Source: an uncultured Trueperaceae bacterium
GTDB taxonomy: Bacteria > Deinococcota > Deinococci > Deinococcales > Trueperaceae
Reading direction: 5' to 3'
NCBI GenBank assembly: GCA_913057685.1
Contig: CAJXOA010000004.1
Location: 1 to 64,000 of the forward strand
DNA: 64,000 bases
Part shown: positions 24,422 through 32,797 of the stretch, piece after piece
How the letters are laid out: every line of letters begins with the position of its first letter
Position numbering within the stretch: the stretch's first letter is position 1
Notes under the pieces: generated by a model
What the model saw: only the letters and a program-made list of their open reading frames with translations
What the model was told of the DNA's origin: nothing
Database searches by the model: none
Translations under genes and position numbers: made by a program

Positions 24422-26275
24422 TCAGCCGAGGGCCGCGCGGACGCGCGTCCCCTCGCCGGGGGCGCTGTGCATCTCGAACGTCCCGCCGCGCGCCTCGACG
24501 CGTTCGCGCATCTGCCGCAACCCCAACCCCCCGGCGCTGGTGACGCGGTCGCCGACCGCGTCGACGTCGAAGCCGGCGCCGTCGTCGGCGACGTCGACGA
24601 ACGTGCGGCCCTCCGCGTCGCGCCCCAGGTGGACGGTGACCGTTCGGGCGCCGGCGTGCTTCGCGACGTTGTGCATCGCCTCCTGGAAGATCCGGAAGAG
24701 GATCGCCTCGTTGCGGACGTCGACGTCGCCGACCTCCTGGATCTCCACCTGCACCTGCACGCCGTTCTGCGGCCCGAAATCGTCGGCGTAGCGTCGAACG
24801 GTGTCGACGAAGCCGTGCCGCTCGAGGTCGACCGGTCGGAGCGCGAAGATGCTGCGGCGGAGTTCGGCGATGGCGTCCCGGACGGTGGTGCGGGCCAGCG
24901 CGAGCTCGGCGCGGGCGCGGTCGGCGTCACGATCGAGGAGGCGGGTGGCGAGGTCCACCTTGAGGCCGGCGAACGCCAACGACTGCGCGACGCCGTCGTG
25001 GATCTCGCGGGCGATGCGCGAGCGTTCCTCCCCGATGGCGACCTCCTCGCTGGCGAGGTAGGCGCGGGCGTTGCGCACCGCGGTCGCGACCTGCCCGGCG
25101 AGCAACGCCAGGAACGGGAGTTGCCCCTCCCCCACCGCACCCGGGCGGTCGTGCACCAGCACGAGCGCCCCGAGCGTGTCGGTCTCCGTCGCCAGCGGCA
25201 GCACGACGGCGCAGGCGGCGCCCTGCAGGAGGCCGCCCCCCTCCTCGCGGAGGTCGTCGCCGATCACGCCGATCAGGTGCGGCGTGCCCGACGCCGCGAG
25301 GCGCGCGAGGCGGTCCTCGCCGGAGCGGAGCGGTTCGAGCGGCCGGTCGGGCCGCACGACCTTCGGGTGGAGCAGCGGACCGTCGTCGGCGAGGAAGACC
25401 GCGCCGGCGTTCGCGTCGACGCGTTGCATGGTGCGCTCGAGCAGCCGCCCCAACAGCCGGTCGAGGTTGCCTTCGGCGCGGACGCTGCGGTCGACCTCGA
25501 ACAGGGTCAACAGGTCGCGCATGCGTCCCCGGGTCGCCTCCAGCGCGGAGGCGAACTCGCCGGCGAGGATGTAGAAGGCGTCGCGCGCCGTCGTTTCCGG
25601 CGGGGCGTCGAACACGGCGTGGACGCTGCCTTCGGTCGTGCCGGCGATGCGCACGGGGGCGGAGAGGACGTACGCCGTCCCGCCGTCGACCGGTTCGGCC
25701 TCCCCCGGTTGCCCGCCGCCGCGAATGCGGGCGTCGCGCGCTCGGATGCGGTCGCGGGTGGCGGGGTCGAGGCCCTCCTCCGCCGTCAGGTCGGGGTCGC
25801 TGGCGCCCAACACCAGCGCGCTGCCGCGCGCGCCGGTCGCCTTGCGGATCCCGGTGACGCCCGCGCGGATCGCCTCCTCGACGTCGGCGGCGAGCGCGAA
25901 GCGTTCGGTGACGGCGTGGATGGAGGCCAGCAGGTCGTGGCTCTGCTGCAGCTCGAGGTACGTCGACCCGAGCTCCGCCTGGGCGCGTTCGCGCCCCTTC
26001 ACCTCCCCGAGGATCCAGGAGAGCGTGATGGTGGTGGCCAGCGGCCCGAAGACGGCGTAGAAGCCGAGGCGGACCCAGGGGTTCGTGCCGGGCCCGAGCT
26101 GCGGCAGGAGGCCGAGTTCGAACAGGAAGACGATGCCGATGATCGCGAGCGGCAGCCAGATGCGGGCCCGCTGGACCTCGGTGGCGAGGCGGCGGCGGGC
26201 GGAGGCGTCGCGTTCGGCGGCGGCGGCCAAACCGAACCGCCGTCCGGTCGCGCGCGATCCGTGGGGGGCGTCCAT
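24422..26275 (-). CDS. NarX/DegS-type sensor histidine kinase with GAF domains
   Basis: A 617-residue membrane-linked sensor kinase. Two hydrophobic helices (about 40-58 and 68-88) are followed by a coiled linker (QAELGSTYLELQQSHDLL), two GAF-like regions (about 105-235 and 265-400) and a HisKA_3 dimerisation helix REIHDGVAQSLAF with the phospho-acceptor His near 425. An HATPase domain follows, with NVAKHAGA, DDGAGFD and GLGLRQMRERV. This class pairs with NarL/FixJ-type response regulators, but none lies nearby, so it is an orphan here. The ATG start has TACGCT eight bases upstream. Confidence 0.9.
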   Translation of the reverse strand: MDAPHGSRATGRRFGLAAAAERDASARRRLATEVQRARIWLPLAIIGIVFLFELGLLPQLGPGTNPWVRLGFYAVFGPLATTITLSWILGEVKGRERAQAELGSTYLELQQSHDLLASIHAVTERFALAADVEEAIRAGVTGIRKATGARGSALVLGASDPDLTAEEGLDPATRDRIRARDARIRGGGQPGEAEPVDGGTAYVLSAPVRIAGTTEGSVHAVFDAPPETTARDAFYILAGEFASALEATRGRMRDLLTLFEVDRSVRAEGNLDRLLGRLLERTMQRVDANAGAVFLADDGPLLHPKVVRPDRPLEPLRSGEDRLARLAASGTPHLIGVIGDDLREEGGGLLQGAACAVVLPLATETDTLGALVLVHDRPGAVGEGQLPFLALLAGQVATAVRNARAYLASEEVAIGEERSRIAREIHDGVAQSLAFAGLKVDLATRLLDRDADRARAELALARTTVRDAIAELRRSIFALRPVDLERHGFVDTVRRYADDFGPQNGVQVQVEIQEVGDVDVRNEAILFRIFQEAMHNVAKHAGARTVTVHLGRDAEGRTFVDVADDGAGFDVDAVGDRVTSAGGLGLRQMRERVEARGGTFEMHSAPGEGTRVRAALG

Positions 26276-26283
26276 GGTGCGTC

Positions 26284-26289
26284 AGCGTA
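26284..26289 (-). promoter_or_regulatory. Probable leaderless -10 box of the kinase gene
   Basis: TACGCT on the minus strand, eight bases before ATG 26275; a weaker match than most in this window. Confidence 0.45.
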
Positions 26290-26353
26290 CCGCCTCCCCC
26301 GGCTCCGGCGCGACGTTCGGGGGCGCCCGCCCCGCGCGGTGGGCGCGAGCCGG

Positions 26354-26359
26354 TAGACT
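26354..26359 (+). promoter_or_regulatory. Leaderless -10 box of the TraB-family gene
   Basis: TAGACT eight bases before GTG 26368. Confidence 0.55.
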
Positions 26360-26367
26360 CGCCACTC

Positions 26368-27702
26368 GTGAGCGACGCGGCCCCCTCCCCCGACGCCGAC
26401 GCGACCGGCACCGACGCGACCGGCACCGACGCGACCGGCAGCGACACGCCCGGCAGCGAGGCGACGACGCCCGGCGCGCCCGGCGGTCCGGTCGAGACGG
26501 TGGCGGTGCACGGCGTCGACGTGACGCTGCTCGGCACCGCGCACGTCTCCCGCGCCAGCGCGGAGGAGGTCGTCGCGCGCATCGCCTCCGGCGCGTACGA
26601 CGTCGTCGCGCTCGAGTTGGATGCGCAGCGCCACGCGGCGTTGGTCGATCCCGACCGGATCCTGAAGACCGACCTGTTCGAGGTGTTGAAGAGCGGCCGG
26701 GCGGGGGCGATGGCGGCGAACCTGGCGTTGGGGGCGTTCCAGCAACGCCTCGCGGACCAGTACGGCATCGAGCCGGGCCAGGAGATGCGCGACGCCATCC
26801 GCACGGCGGGCGAGGAGGACCTCGAGGTCGTCACGATCGATCGCGACATCGGGACGACCCTGCGCCGCGTCTACCGCAACGTCCCCTGGTGGGGGCGCCT
26901 GGAGTTGTTCGCCGGCCTGCTGGGCAGCGTCCTGTCGCGCGACGCGATCGACGAGGCGGAGATCGAGAAACTCAAGGAGGGCGACGTCCTCGAGGCGACG
27001 TTCGAGGAGTTCGCGACGCAGGGGGGGCGGCTGTACGGGCCGCTGATCGAGGAGCGCGACGCCTACATGGCGGCGCGCCTCGAGCAGGAGGCGGCCCGCC
27101 TGACGGCGGCGCGTCGCGAGGCCAACGGCGCGGACGACGGGGGGCGTCCGCAGGTGCTCGCGGTCATCGGGGCGGGGCACCTGAAGGGGTTGGCGGCGAC
27201 GTTGCGCGAGGCCCCCACCGCCCCGCCCGCCGATCGGCTCCCGGCGCTCGACACCGTGCCGCCCCCCGCCCGCTGGGTGCGGGCGCTTCCCTGGGCGGTG
27301 GCGGCGATCGTGATCACGGGGTTCGTCGTCGGCTTCGTGCGCGATCCGGCGTTGGGCCGCACGCTGCTCGGCGATTGGGTGTGGATCAACGGCGGGGCGT
27401 CGGCGATCGGCGCGATCCTCGCCGCCGCCCACCCGTTCACGGTCGTCGGGACCGCCGTCGCCGCGCCCCTGACGAGCCTCAACCCGACGATCGGGGCGGG
27501 GTTCGTCGCGGCGGGGCTCGAGGTGTGGCTGCGCCGCCCCCGCGTCGGGGATTTCGCGTCGTTGCGGCGCGACGCGACGACGCTGCGCGGCTGGTACGCG
27601 AACCGCGTCGCGCGCGCCCTGCTCGTGTTCCTCGGGGCGACGCTCGGGTCGGCGATCGGGACGTGGGTCGCCGGCGCGCGCATCCTGACGCGGTTGTTCT
27701 GA
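26368..27702 (+). CDS. TraB/PrgY-family membrane protein
   Basis: A 444-residue protein of the TraB/PrgY (TIKI-like) family, whose members are putative metalloproteases or regulators of peptide signals. The N-terminal domain has LLGTAHVSRASAEEV, VALELDAQRHAAL and later VIGAGHLKGL, the GTAHVS/GAGH motif pair of the family. The C-terminal part holds about four membrane helices, including PWAVAAIVITGFVVGF and AHPFTVVGTAVAAPLTSLNPT. Residues 11-30 are a tandem DATGT repeat (see 26398-26457). GTG start by the leaderless rule. The substrate is unknown. Confidence 0.83.
   Translation: MSDAAPSPDADATGTDATGTDATGSDTPGSEATTPGAPGGPVETVAVHGVDVTLLGTAHVSRASAEEVVARIASGAYDVVALELDAQRHAALVDPDRILKTDLFEVLKSGRAGAMAANLALGAFQQRLADQYGIEPGQEMRDAIRTAGEEDLEVVTIDRDIGTTLRRVYRNVPWWGRLELFAGLLGSVLSRDAIDEAEIEKLKEGDVLEATFEEFATQGGRLYGPLIEERDAYMAARLEQEAARLTAARREANGADDGGRPQVLAVIGAGHLKGLAATLREAPTAPPADRLPALDTVPPPARWVRALPWAVAAIVITGFVVGFVRDPALGRTLLGDWVWINGGASAIGAILAAAHPFTVVGTAVAAPLTSLNPTIGAGFVAAGLEVWLRRPRVGDFASLRRDATTLRGWYANRVARALLVFLGATLGSAIGTWVAGARILTRLF
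26398..26457 (+). repeat. Four tandem 15-base units in the TraB-family gene
   Basis: Units of GACGCGACCGGCACC, the first two identical and the next two slightly diverged, encode DATGT/DATGS in the disordered N terminus. Typical of slippage in a GC-rich linker. Confidence 0.85.
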
Positions 27703-27777
27703 GGGCTCGGGGGCGGCGCGTCCGCTCCGCAGCGCCCCTCTGTGGCCCGGCGCGCCGTCGGGCCGCGGGCCGGTCGG

Positions 27778-27783
27778 TAGCAT
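27778..27783 (+). promoter_or_regulatory. Leaderless -10 box of the ubiD-like gene
   Basis: TAGCAT six bases before ATG 27790. Confidence 0.6.
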
Positions 27784-27789
27784 GCCGGC

Positions 27790-29679
27790 ATGCACAGCGA
27801 CCTACAGCGGTTCGTGGCGTTCCTGGAAGAGAAGGGCGAGCTCGTCCGCATCCGCGAACCGGTGCGTTCGCACCTGGAGATCACGGCCCTCGCCGACGCG
27901 GTGGTGAAGGCGGGGGGACCGGCGCTTCTGTTCGAGAACGTCGAGGGCCGCGACCTGCCGCTCGTGATCGGCCTGTACGGCACCGCCCGCCGGACGGCGT
28001 GGGCGCTCGGGGCGGAGAGCTTGGATGCGATCGGGGACCGCGTGCGGGACCTGATCGACGTCAAGTTGGGTGGGGGGTTCCTGGGGTTGGCGTCGAACCT
28101 CCCGAAGTTGGGGGCGCTCGCGTCGCTCCCCCCCAAGCGGGTGCGCCGCGCGCCGGCGCAGGAGATCGTGTGGCGGGGCGACGAGGTGGACCTGAATCGG
28201 CTGCCGGTCCTGCACTGTTGGCCGGAGGACGGCGGGCCGTTCGTGACGCTTCCCTTGGTGATCAGTCGCGATCCGCTGGAGGGCGACGTGAACGTCGGGA
28301 TGTACCGCATGCAGGTGTTCGACGCGACCACGACCGGCATGCATTGGCAGCGCCACAAGACCGGCGCGCGGCACCTGGAGCATGCGAAGCAGAAGGGCGA
28401 ACGCCTCGAGGTCGCCGTGGCGCTCGGGGGCGACCCGGCCCTGACGTACGCCGCGACGGCGCCACTGCCGCCCATCCCCGGCATCAACGAGTACTCGTTG
28501 ACCGGGTGGTTGCGCAACAAGCGCGTGGAGTTGGTGAAGGGCGTGACGGTCGACCTCGAGGTGCCCGCCCACGCCGACGTCGTGCTGGAGGGGTACGTCG
28601 ATCCCGAGGAGGCGTGGCGGGTGGAGGGTCCGTTCGGGGACCACACCGGCTTCTATACGTTGCAGGACCTCTACCCCGCCTTCCACGTCACGGCGGTGAC
28701 GATGCGCAAGGATGCGATCTACCCCGCGACGATCGTCGGGCGTCCGCCGATGGAGGACGCCTACCTGATCGAGGCGAGCGAACGGTTGTTCCTGGTGCCC
28801 GCGCAGCTGATCCTGCCCGAGATCGCGGATTACCACATGCCGCCCGCGGGGATCGCGCACAACCTGGTGAACGTCACGATCGACAAGGCCTACCCGGGGC
28901 ACGCCTACAAGGTCGCGAACGGGTTGTTGGGGTTGGGGCAGATGATGTTCGCGAAGGTGCTGCTCGTCGCGGACCGCGACGCGCCGCGCCCACAGGAGCA
29001 CCAAGCGTTCTGGCGGCACGTGCTGGCGCACGCGGTGCCGGGGCGCGACGAGGCGTTCGGCAAGGGCCCGATCGACGTCCTCGATCACGCCAGCCGCGCC
29101 TGGAGTTACGGCTCGAAACTGATCCTCGACGGGACCCGGAAGCACCCCGAGGAGCGCCCCGACGACGACCCGGCGGACGCGTGGACGCCCGCCCCCCCAC
29201 GCGACGCGGCGGACCTTCCGGCGCACGCGGAGGTCGTGGCGCAACACCAGCCGGGCGGTGGCTTCTGGTTCCTGACGACGCGCAAGACGCGGCCCGACCA
29301 GGGGCGGCACCTGGGCGAGTGGGCGGCCCGGCAGGCGGCGGCGGAGGGCGTGCGCTGGATTGCGGTCCTGGACGACGACACCGACCCGACCGACTTCGAG
29401 GACGTCATGTGGACGACCCTGAACAACATCGATCCGGAGCGCGACGTCCGCGTCGCGGACGACGCGGCGGGCGGCCCGGCGTGGCTGGTGGACGCGACGC
29501 GCAAGATCCCCGAGGAGGGCTTCGCGCGGGCGTGGCCGGAGAAGATCACGATGGATCCGGAGGTCACCGCGCGGGTCGAGGCCCGCTTCGCGGACCTGCT
29601 GGCGCAGGTGCGCGGCGACGCCGGCGACGGCGGAGACGGCGAAGGGTCCGGCGAGGACGAGCACGCCGAGGAGGCCTGA
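27790..29679 (+). CDS. UbiD-family decarboxylase
   Basis: A 629-residue member of the UbiD family of prenylated-FMN decarboxylases. It begins DLQRFVAFLEEKGELVRI, and carries LPVLHCWPEDGGPFVTLPLV, NVGMYRMQVFD, the GMHWQRHKTGARHL substrate-binding region and EGPFGDHTGFYT. These are standard UbiD landmarks, including the Arg/His side chains near the cofactor. Length exceeds E. coli UbiD (about 500) and matches the longer group often tied to futalosine-route menaquinone synthesis; that role is inference. No ubiX-like prenyltransferase is adjacent. The C terminus is an acidic Gly/Glu/Asp tail. Confidence 0.87.
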   Translation: MHSDLQRFVAFLEEKGELVRIREPVRSHLEITALADAVVKAGGPALLFENVEGRDLPLVIGLYGTARRTAWALGAESLDAIGDRVRDLIDVKLGGGFLGLASNLPKLGALASLPPKRVRRAPAQEIVWRGDEVDLNRLPVLHCWPEDGGPFVTLPLVISRDPLEGDVNVGMYRMQVFDATTTGMHWQRHKTGARHLEHAKQKGERLEVAVALGGDPALTYAATAPLPPIPGINEYSLTGWLRNKRVELVKGVTVDLEVPAHADVVLEGYVDPEEAWRVEGPFGDHTGFYTLQDLYPAFHVTAVTMRKDAIYPATIVGRPPMEDAYLIEASERLFLVPAQLILPEIADYHMPPAGIAHNLVNVTIDKAYPGHAYKVANGLLGLGQMMFAKVLLVADRDAPRPQEHQAFWRHVLAHAVPGRDEAFGKGPIDVLDHASRAWSYGSKLILDGTRKHPEERPDDDPADAWTPAPPRDAADLPAHAEVVAQHQPGGGFWFLTTRKTRPDQGRHLGEWAARQAAAEGVRWIAVLDDDTDPTDFEDVMWTTLNNIDPERDVRVADDAAGGPAWLVDATRKIPEEGFARAWPEKITMDPEVTARVEARFADLLAQVRGDAGDGGDGEGSGEDEHAEEA

Positions 29680-29703
29680 CGCCCCGCCTGCGCGGCGGCG
29701 CGC

Positions 29704-30543
29704 TCAGCGGCGCGCGGTGAGGGCGGCGACCAGGAAGACCGACGCCTGCAGCAGGATGATCGCCGCGCCGCTGGGGACGTCGGCGGCGTAGGAGGCGAAC
29801 AGGCCGACGAGGGTGGTGGTGACGCCGATCGCCACCGCGCCGACGCTCATCGCGACGAGGGAACGGGCGGCGAGGCGGGCGGCGGCGGCTGGGATGACGA
29901 GGTACGCGGCCATCAGCACGATGCCGACCACCTGCGCGGAGACGACGACCGCGATCGCGGCGACGGCGAACAGGCCGTAGTCGAGGAGGCGGACGGGGAG
30001 GCCGTCGGCGGCGGCGAGGTCGGCGTCGAACGTCGCGTAGGCGAGGCGACCCCACGCGAGCACGAGGAGCGTCACGATCGCGCCGGCGGTCACGAGGATG
30101 ATGCGGAGGTCGGCGGGGCCGACGGCGAGGATCGAGCCGAACAGCAGGTGGTAGACGTCGACGACGTTCGCGTCGGGCGGGATCATCGACAGGAACAGCA
30201 CGCCGAGCGCGACGGCGACGGCGAAGAACACGCCGATGGCGGTGTCGCTCGAGAGGTCGGTGCGGTCGCGGACCCAGGCGATGGCGAGGGCGGCGGCGAG
30301 GGTGAAGGGCAGCGCCACCCACAACGGTTGGGCGAGGAGGCCGGCGCCGCCGACCCCGTAGGCGACGAGCGCGCCGAGGGCGATCCCCCCGAACGAGGCG
30401 TGCGCGAGGCCGTCCCCGAGGAACGCGAGGCCGCGCTGGACGACGAACACCCCGAGCAGGCCGGTCATCATCGCGATGGCGGCCCCGCCGACGAGGGCGC
30501 GTTGGAGGAAGGCGTACTGGAGCGGTTCGAGGAGGGCGTCCAT
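29704..30543 (-). CDS. znuB: Zinc ABC transporter permease
   Basis: A 279-residue inner-membrane permease of the ABC-3 family (zinc/manganese) with about eight or nine helices. It has the FLGDGLAHASFGGIALG cytoplasmic-loop motif and VVGIVLMAAYLVIPAAAARLLA-like segment (VLMAAYLVIPAAAA). It is the last gene of the minus-strand znuA/znuC/znuB cluster, starting ten bases after the ATPase stop. Zinc as substrate is inferred from the His-rich ZnuA and the operator upstream of it. Confidence 0.9.
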   Translation of the reverse strand: MDALLEPLQYAFLQRALVGGAAIAMMTGLLGVFVVQRGLAFLGDGLAHASFGGIALGALVAYGVGGAGLLAQPLWVALPFTLAAALAIAWVRDRTDLSSDTAIGVFFAVAVALGVLFLSMIPPDANVVDVYHLLFGSILAVGPADLRIILVTAGAIVTLLVLAWGRLAYATFDADLAAADGLPVRLLDYGLFAVAAIAVVVSAQVVGIVLMAAYLVIPAAAARLAARSLVAMSVGAVAIGVTTTLVGLFASYAADVPSGAAIILLQASVFLVAALTARR

Positions 30544-30553
30544 CAGCGGCGCC

Positions 30554-31354
30554 TCACGGGAGGACCAGGTCGTGGTCGTGCCCCACGTGCCCGTACGCCT
30601 GCTCGAGGCAGGCGCGGGTGAGGGCGCGTTCGGGCGGCCCGAAGCCGATGCGGGTCCGGTTCAGAACGAGGACGTCGCTGGCGTGGTGGCGGGCGGCGGC
30701 GAGGTCGTGCGTCACCATCAGCACCGTCGCGCGGGCGTCGCGCTGGTAGCCCTCGAGGAGGTGGTTGAGGTCGTGCTCGGCGAGGAAGTCCACGCCGGTG
30801 GCGGGCTCGTCGAGGATCACGAGGTCCGGCTCGCGCACCAGGGCGCGGGCGAGGAAGGCGCGCTGCAGCTCCCCGCCGGAGAGGCGGGCGAGCGGGCGGT
30901 CGCGGAGGCGGGTGGCCCCCACCCGCTCGAGGGCGGCGCAGGCGGCATCGCGCTCGGTGGCGGTGATGCGGGCGGGCCAGCGCCCGCGCGCGCCGGAGAC
31001 GACGAGCTCGAGGGCGGTCGCGGGGAAGCTGCGATCGAAGGTCTTGAGTTGCGGGACGTAGCCGATGCGGCGCGGTTCGCTGCGCGGGGCGCGATCGAAC
31101 ACGCGGACCTCGCCGCCGTCGGGGCGGACGAGGCCGAGCAGGGCCTGGACGAGGGTGGATTTGCCGGCGCCGTTCGGACCGATGACGGCCAGGAAGCGCT
31201 CGCGGGGGAGCGTGAACGACACGTCGTCGAGGACGAGGGCGTCGCCGCGCGTCACGCGCAGGTTCGTGACCGCGAGCGCGGCAGGAACGGCCGCGTCCCG
31301 GACCGGCCGGTCGGCCTCGGTCCGGGACGTCGGGACGGTGGGGGCGTCGCTCAA
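30554..31354 (-). CDS. znuC: Zinc ABC transporter ATP-binding protein
   Basis: A 266-residue ABC ATPase. It has GPNGAGKSTLVQALLGL, the Q-loop YVPQLKTFDRSFPAT, LSGGELQRAFLARALVREP, ILDEPATGVD and the switch MVTHDLAAARHHA, and ends with a His/Asp-rich GHVGHDHDLVLP that could bind metal. Start choice: TTG 31354 is preferred because a TACCCT box at 31375-31380 puts the transcription start near 31368, downstream of the earlier in-frame ATG (31408). The TTG overlaps the stop of a five-codon mini-ORF as TTGA (see 31351-31368). The box implies that this pair can be transcribed independently of znuA. Confidence 0.85.
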   Translation of the reverse strand: MSDAPTVPTSRTEADRPVRDAAVPAALAVTNLRVTRGDALVLDDVSFTLPRERFLAVIGPNGAGKSTLVQALLGLVRPDGGEVRVFDRAPRSEPRRIGYVPQLKTFDRSFPATALELVVSGARGRWPARITATERDAACAALERVGATRLRDRPLARLSGGELQRAFLARALVREPDLVILDEPATGVDFLAEHDLNHLLEGYQRDARATVLMVTHDLAAARHHASDVLVLNRTRIGFGPPERALTRACLEQAYGHVGHDHDLVLP

Positions 31355-31368
31355 CGGGCGAACTCCAT
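31351..31368 (-). CDS. Putative leaderless mini-ORF upstream of znuC
   Basis: ATG GAG TTC GCC CGT TGA encodes only MEFAR. Its ATG sits exactly where the leaderless pattern predicts (six bases after TACCCT), and its stop overlaps the znuC TTG as TTGA. This would let ribosomes load on the leaderless ATG and restart at the weak TTG. Whether it is translated is an inference. Confidence 0.4.
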   Translation of the reverse strand: MEFAR

Positions 31369-31374
31369 CCCCAT

Positions 31375-31380
31375 AGGGTA
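31375..31380 (-). promoter_or_regulatory. -10 box of znuC-znuB
   Basis: TACCCT on the minus strand, in the short gap between znuA and znuC. Confidence 0.5.
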
Positions 31381-31407
31381 GCGCGGCCGTGGGGTCCGCA
31401 CCCCGCA

Positions 31408-32694
31408 TCAGTCCGCGGACAGGGCGTCGCGGATGGTTTCGGCGTTGTAGCGCATCGTCGCGAGGTACCCCTCGCGCCCCTCGCCGCCGCCGAGCGGGTC
31501 GAGGATGGCGAGCCGCACGCCGGCCTCGTCGGCCAGCACGCGGGCGGGGCGGTCGGGGAGTTGCACCTCGGAGAAGATGGCGCGCGCACCGGTCCGCTCG
31601 AGGACGTCGATGGCCTCGGCCAGCTGGCGGGCGCTGGGTTCGCGGCCGGGGAACGGCTCGATCTCCATCACGAGGTCGAGGTCGTAGTGGGCGGCGAACG
31701 ACGACCAGGCGTCGTGGAACGGCACGAACGGCTGGCCCGCGAACGGCGCGAGCAGGGTCGCGATCTCCGCGTCGAGCGCCGCGAGATCGGCCAGGTAGGC
31801 GGTTTCCGCCGTTCGGATGGCGCCCTCCGCCTCGGGCCAGTGCGCGGCGAAGCGGTCCGCGAGGAGGCGCGTGACGTCCATCATGACGACCGGATCGGTG
31901 AAGACGTGGGGGTTGCCGTCCCCGTGGTCGTGCGCGTGCTCGTCCTCGTGCGCATGCTCGTCTTCGTGGGCGTGCTCGTCCTCATGCGCGTGCTCGTCCT
32001 CATGGGCGTGCTCGTCCTCATGGGCGTGCTCGTCCTCGTGCGCATGCTCGTCCTCGTGGGCATGCTCGTCCTCATGCGCATGCTCGTCTTCGTGGGCGTG
32101 CTCGTCCTCATGCGCGTGCTCGTCCTCATGCGCGTGCTCGTCCTCATGGGCGTGCTCGTCCTCGTGCGCATGCTCGTCCTCGTGGGCGTGCTCATCCTCA
32201 TGGGCATGCTCGTCCTCGTGCGCGTGCTCATCCTCATGCGCGTGCTCGTCCTCGTGCGAATGCTCGTCCTCGTGCGCATGCTCGTCCTCATGCGCGTGCT
32301 CGTCCTCGTGGGCATGGTCGTGGTCATGGGGCTCGGCTTCGATGCCGAGGGCATCGAGGACGTGGACGACCTCCGTGTCGCCCCGGTTCGCGTCGACGAG
32401 TTCCAGCACGAATTCGTCGAGGACACCATTGACGATGACCATGTCGGCGTCCGCGAGGCGGGCGGCGTCGCGGGGGCTCGGATCGTAGGCGTGGGGGCTC
32501 GCGCCGGGCGGCAGCAACACCTCGACCTCGGCGGCGTCGCCGATGAGCCGTTCGGTCACTTCGCGGTACGGCTCGATCGAGACGACGATGCGGTCGGTCG
32601 CTTGAGCGGAGGCGAACGCGAACGTCGCGGCGACCAGGAGGAGGGCGGCCCAACGGAGCGCCCGACCGATGTGATGTTGAGAATGCATTCTCAT
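31408..32694 (-). CDS. znuA: Zinc-binding protein ZnuA with giant His-rich repeat
   Basis: The extracytoplasmic zinc receptor of the cluster, 428 residues. An N-terminal signal peptide (about residues 1-34, hydrophobic core WAALLLVAATFAFASAQ) leads to the cluster-9 fold: VVSIEPYREVTERLIGD, the first zinc His in PPGASPHAYDPSP, DADMVIVNGVLDEF, then the His-rich loop, NPHVFTDPVVMMDVTRLLAD, and PFVPFHDAWSSFAAHY. The loop (about 127-252) is 21 tandem HAHEDE hexapeptides, about 126 residues, against roughly 20-30 in E. coli ZnuA. ATG 32694 follows TACACT by seven bases (leaderless), and a perfect palindrome (32678-32693) covers codons 1-6, a likely Zur operator. Confidence 0.93.
   Translation of the reverse strand: MRMHSQHHIGRALRWAALLLVAATFAFASAQATDRIVVSIEPYREVTERLIGDAAEVEVLLPPGASPHAYDPSPRDAARLADADMVIVNGVLDEFVLELVDANRGDTEVVHVLDALGIEAEPHDHDHAHEDEHAHEDEHAHEDEHSHEDEHAHEDEHAHEDEHAHEDEHAHEDEHAHEDEHAHEDEHAHEDEHAHEDEHAHEDEHAHEDEHAHEDEHAHEDEHAHEDEHAHEDEHAHEDEHAHEDEHAHEDEHAHDHGDGNPHVFTDPVVMMDVTRLLADRFAAHWPEAEGAIRTAETAYLADLAALDAEIATLLAPFAGQPFVPFHDAWSSFAAHYDLDLVMEIEPFPGREPSARQLAEAIDVLERTGARAIFSEVQLPDRPARVLADEAGVRLAILDPLGGGEGREGYLATMRYNAETIRDALSAD
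31939..32316. repeat. 21 tandem 18-base units in znuA
   Basis: Each unit encodes HAHEDE; one unit reads HSHEDE (near 32257). Differences between units are nearly all synonymous third-base changes (C/T in His and Asp codons), so the protein repeat is under selection or is homogenised while DNA drifts. It has no spacers and is coding, so it is not a CRISPR array. Confidence 0.95.
32678..32693. promoter_or_regulatory. Palindromic operator, probable Zur box
   Basis: TGAGAATGCATTCTCA is a perfect 16-base palindrome of the Fur-family type (7-2-7, compare TGAtAATnATTATCA). It covers the transcription start and first codons of znuA. A Fur/Zur-family gene lies about 1.5 kb away (34226-34618). Confidence 0.75.
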
Positions 32695-32701
32695 GTCTGG
32701 G

Positions 32702-32707
32702 AGTGTA
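32702..32707 (-). promoter_or_regulatory. Leaderless -10 box of znuA
   Basis: TACACT on the minus strand, seven bases before the znuA ATG and directly adjoining the palindromic operator. Confidence 0.65.
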
Positions 32708-32797
32708 CCCACCCCCGTCGCCCGACGCAACCTCCCCCGCCCCCCGCGAGCGCCGCGACGCGCACCGGGCCCACCTGCGCACGCCCCCAAACGAGAA

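Noticed and set aside
26085-29720. 1211-residue plus-strand reading frame
   Set aside because: Arg/Gly-rich frame shadow of the TraB-family and UbiD genes, which have intact family motifs in the other frame.
31939-32316. Regular 18-base repeats considered as a CRISPR or minisatellite array
   Set aside because: No unique spacers, unit is a multiple of three, lies inside znuA and keeps its reading frame.
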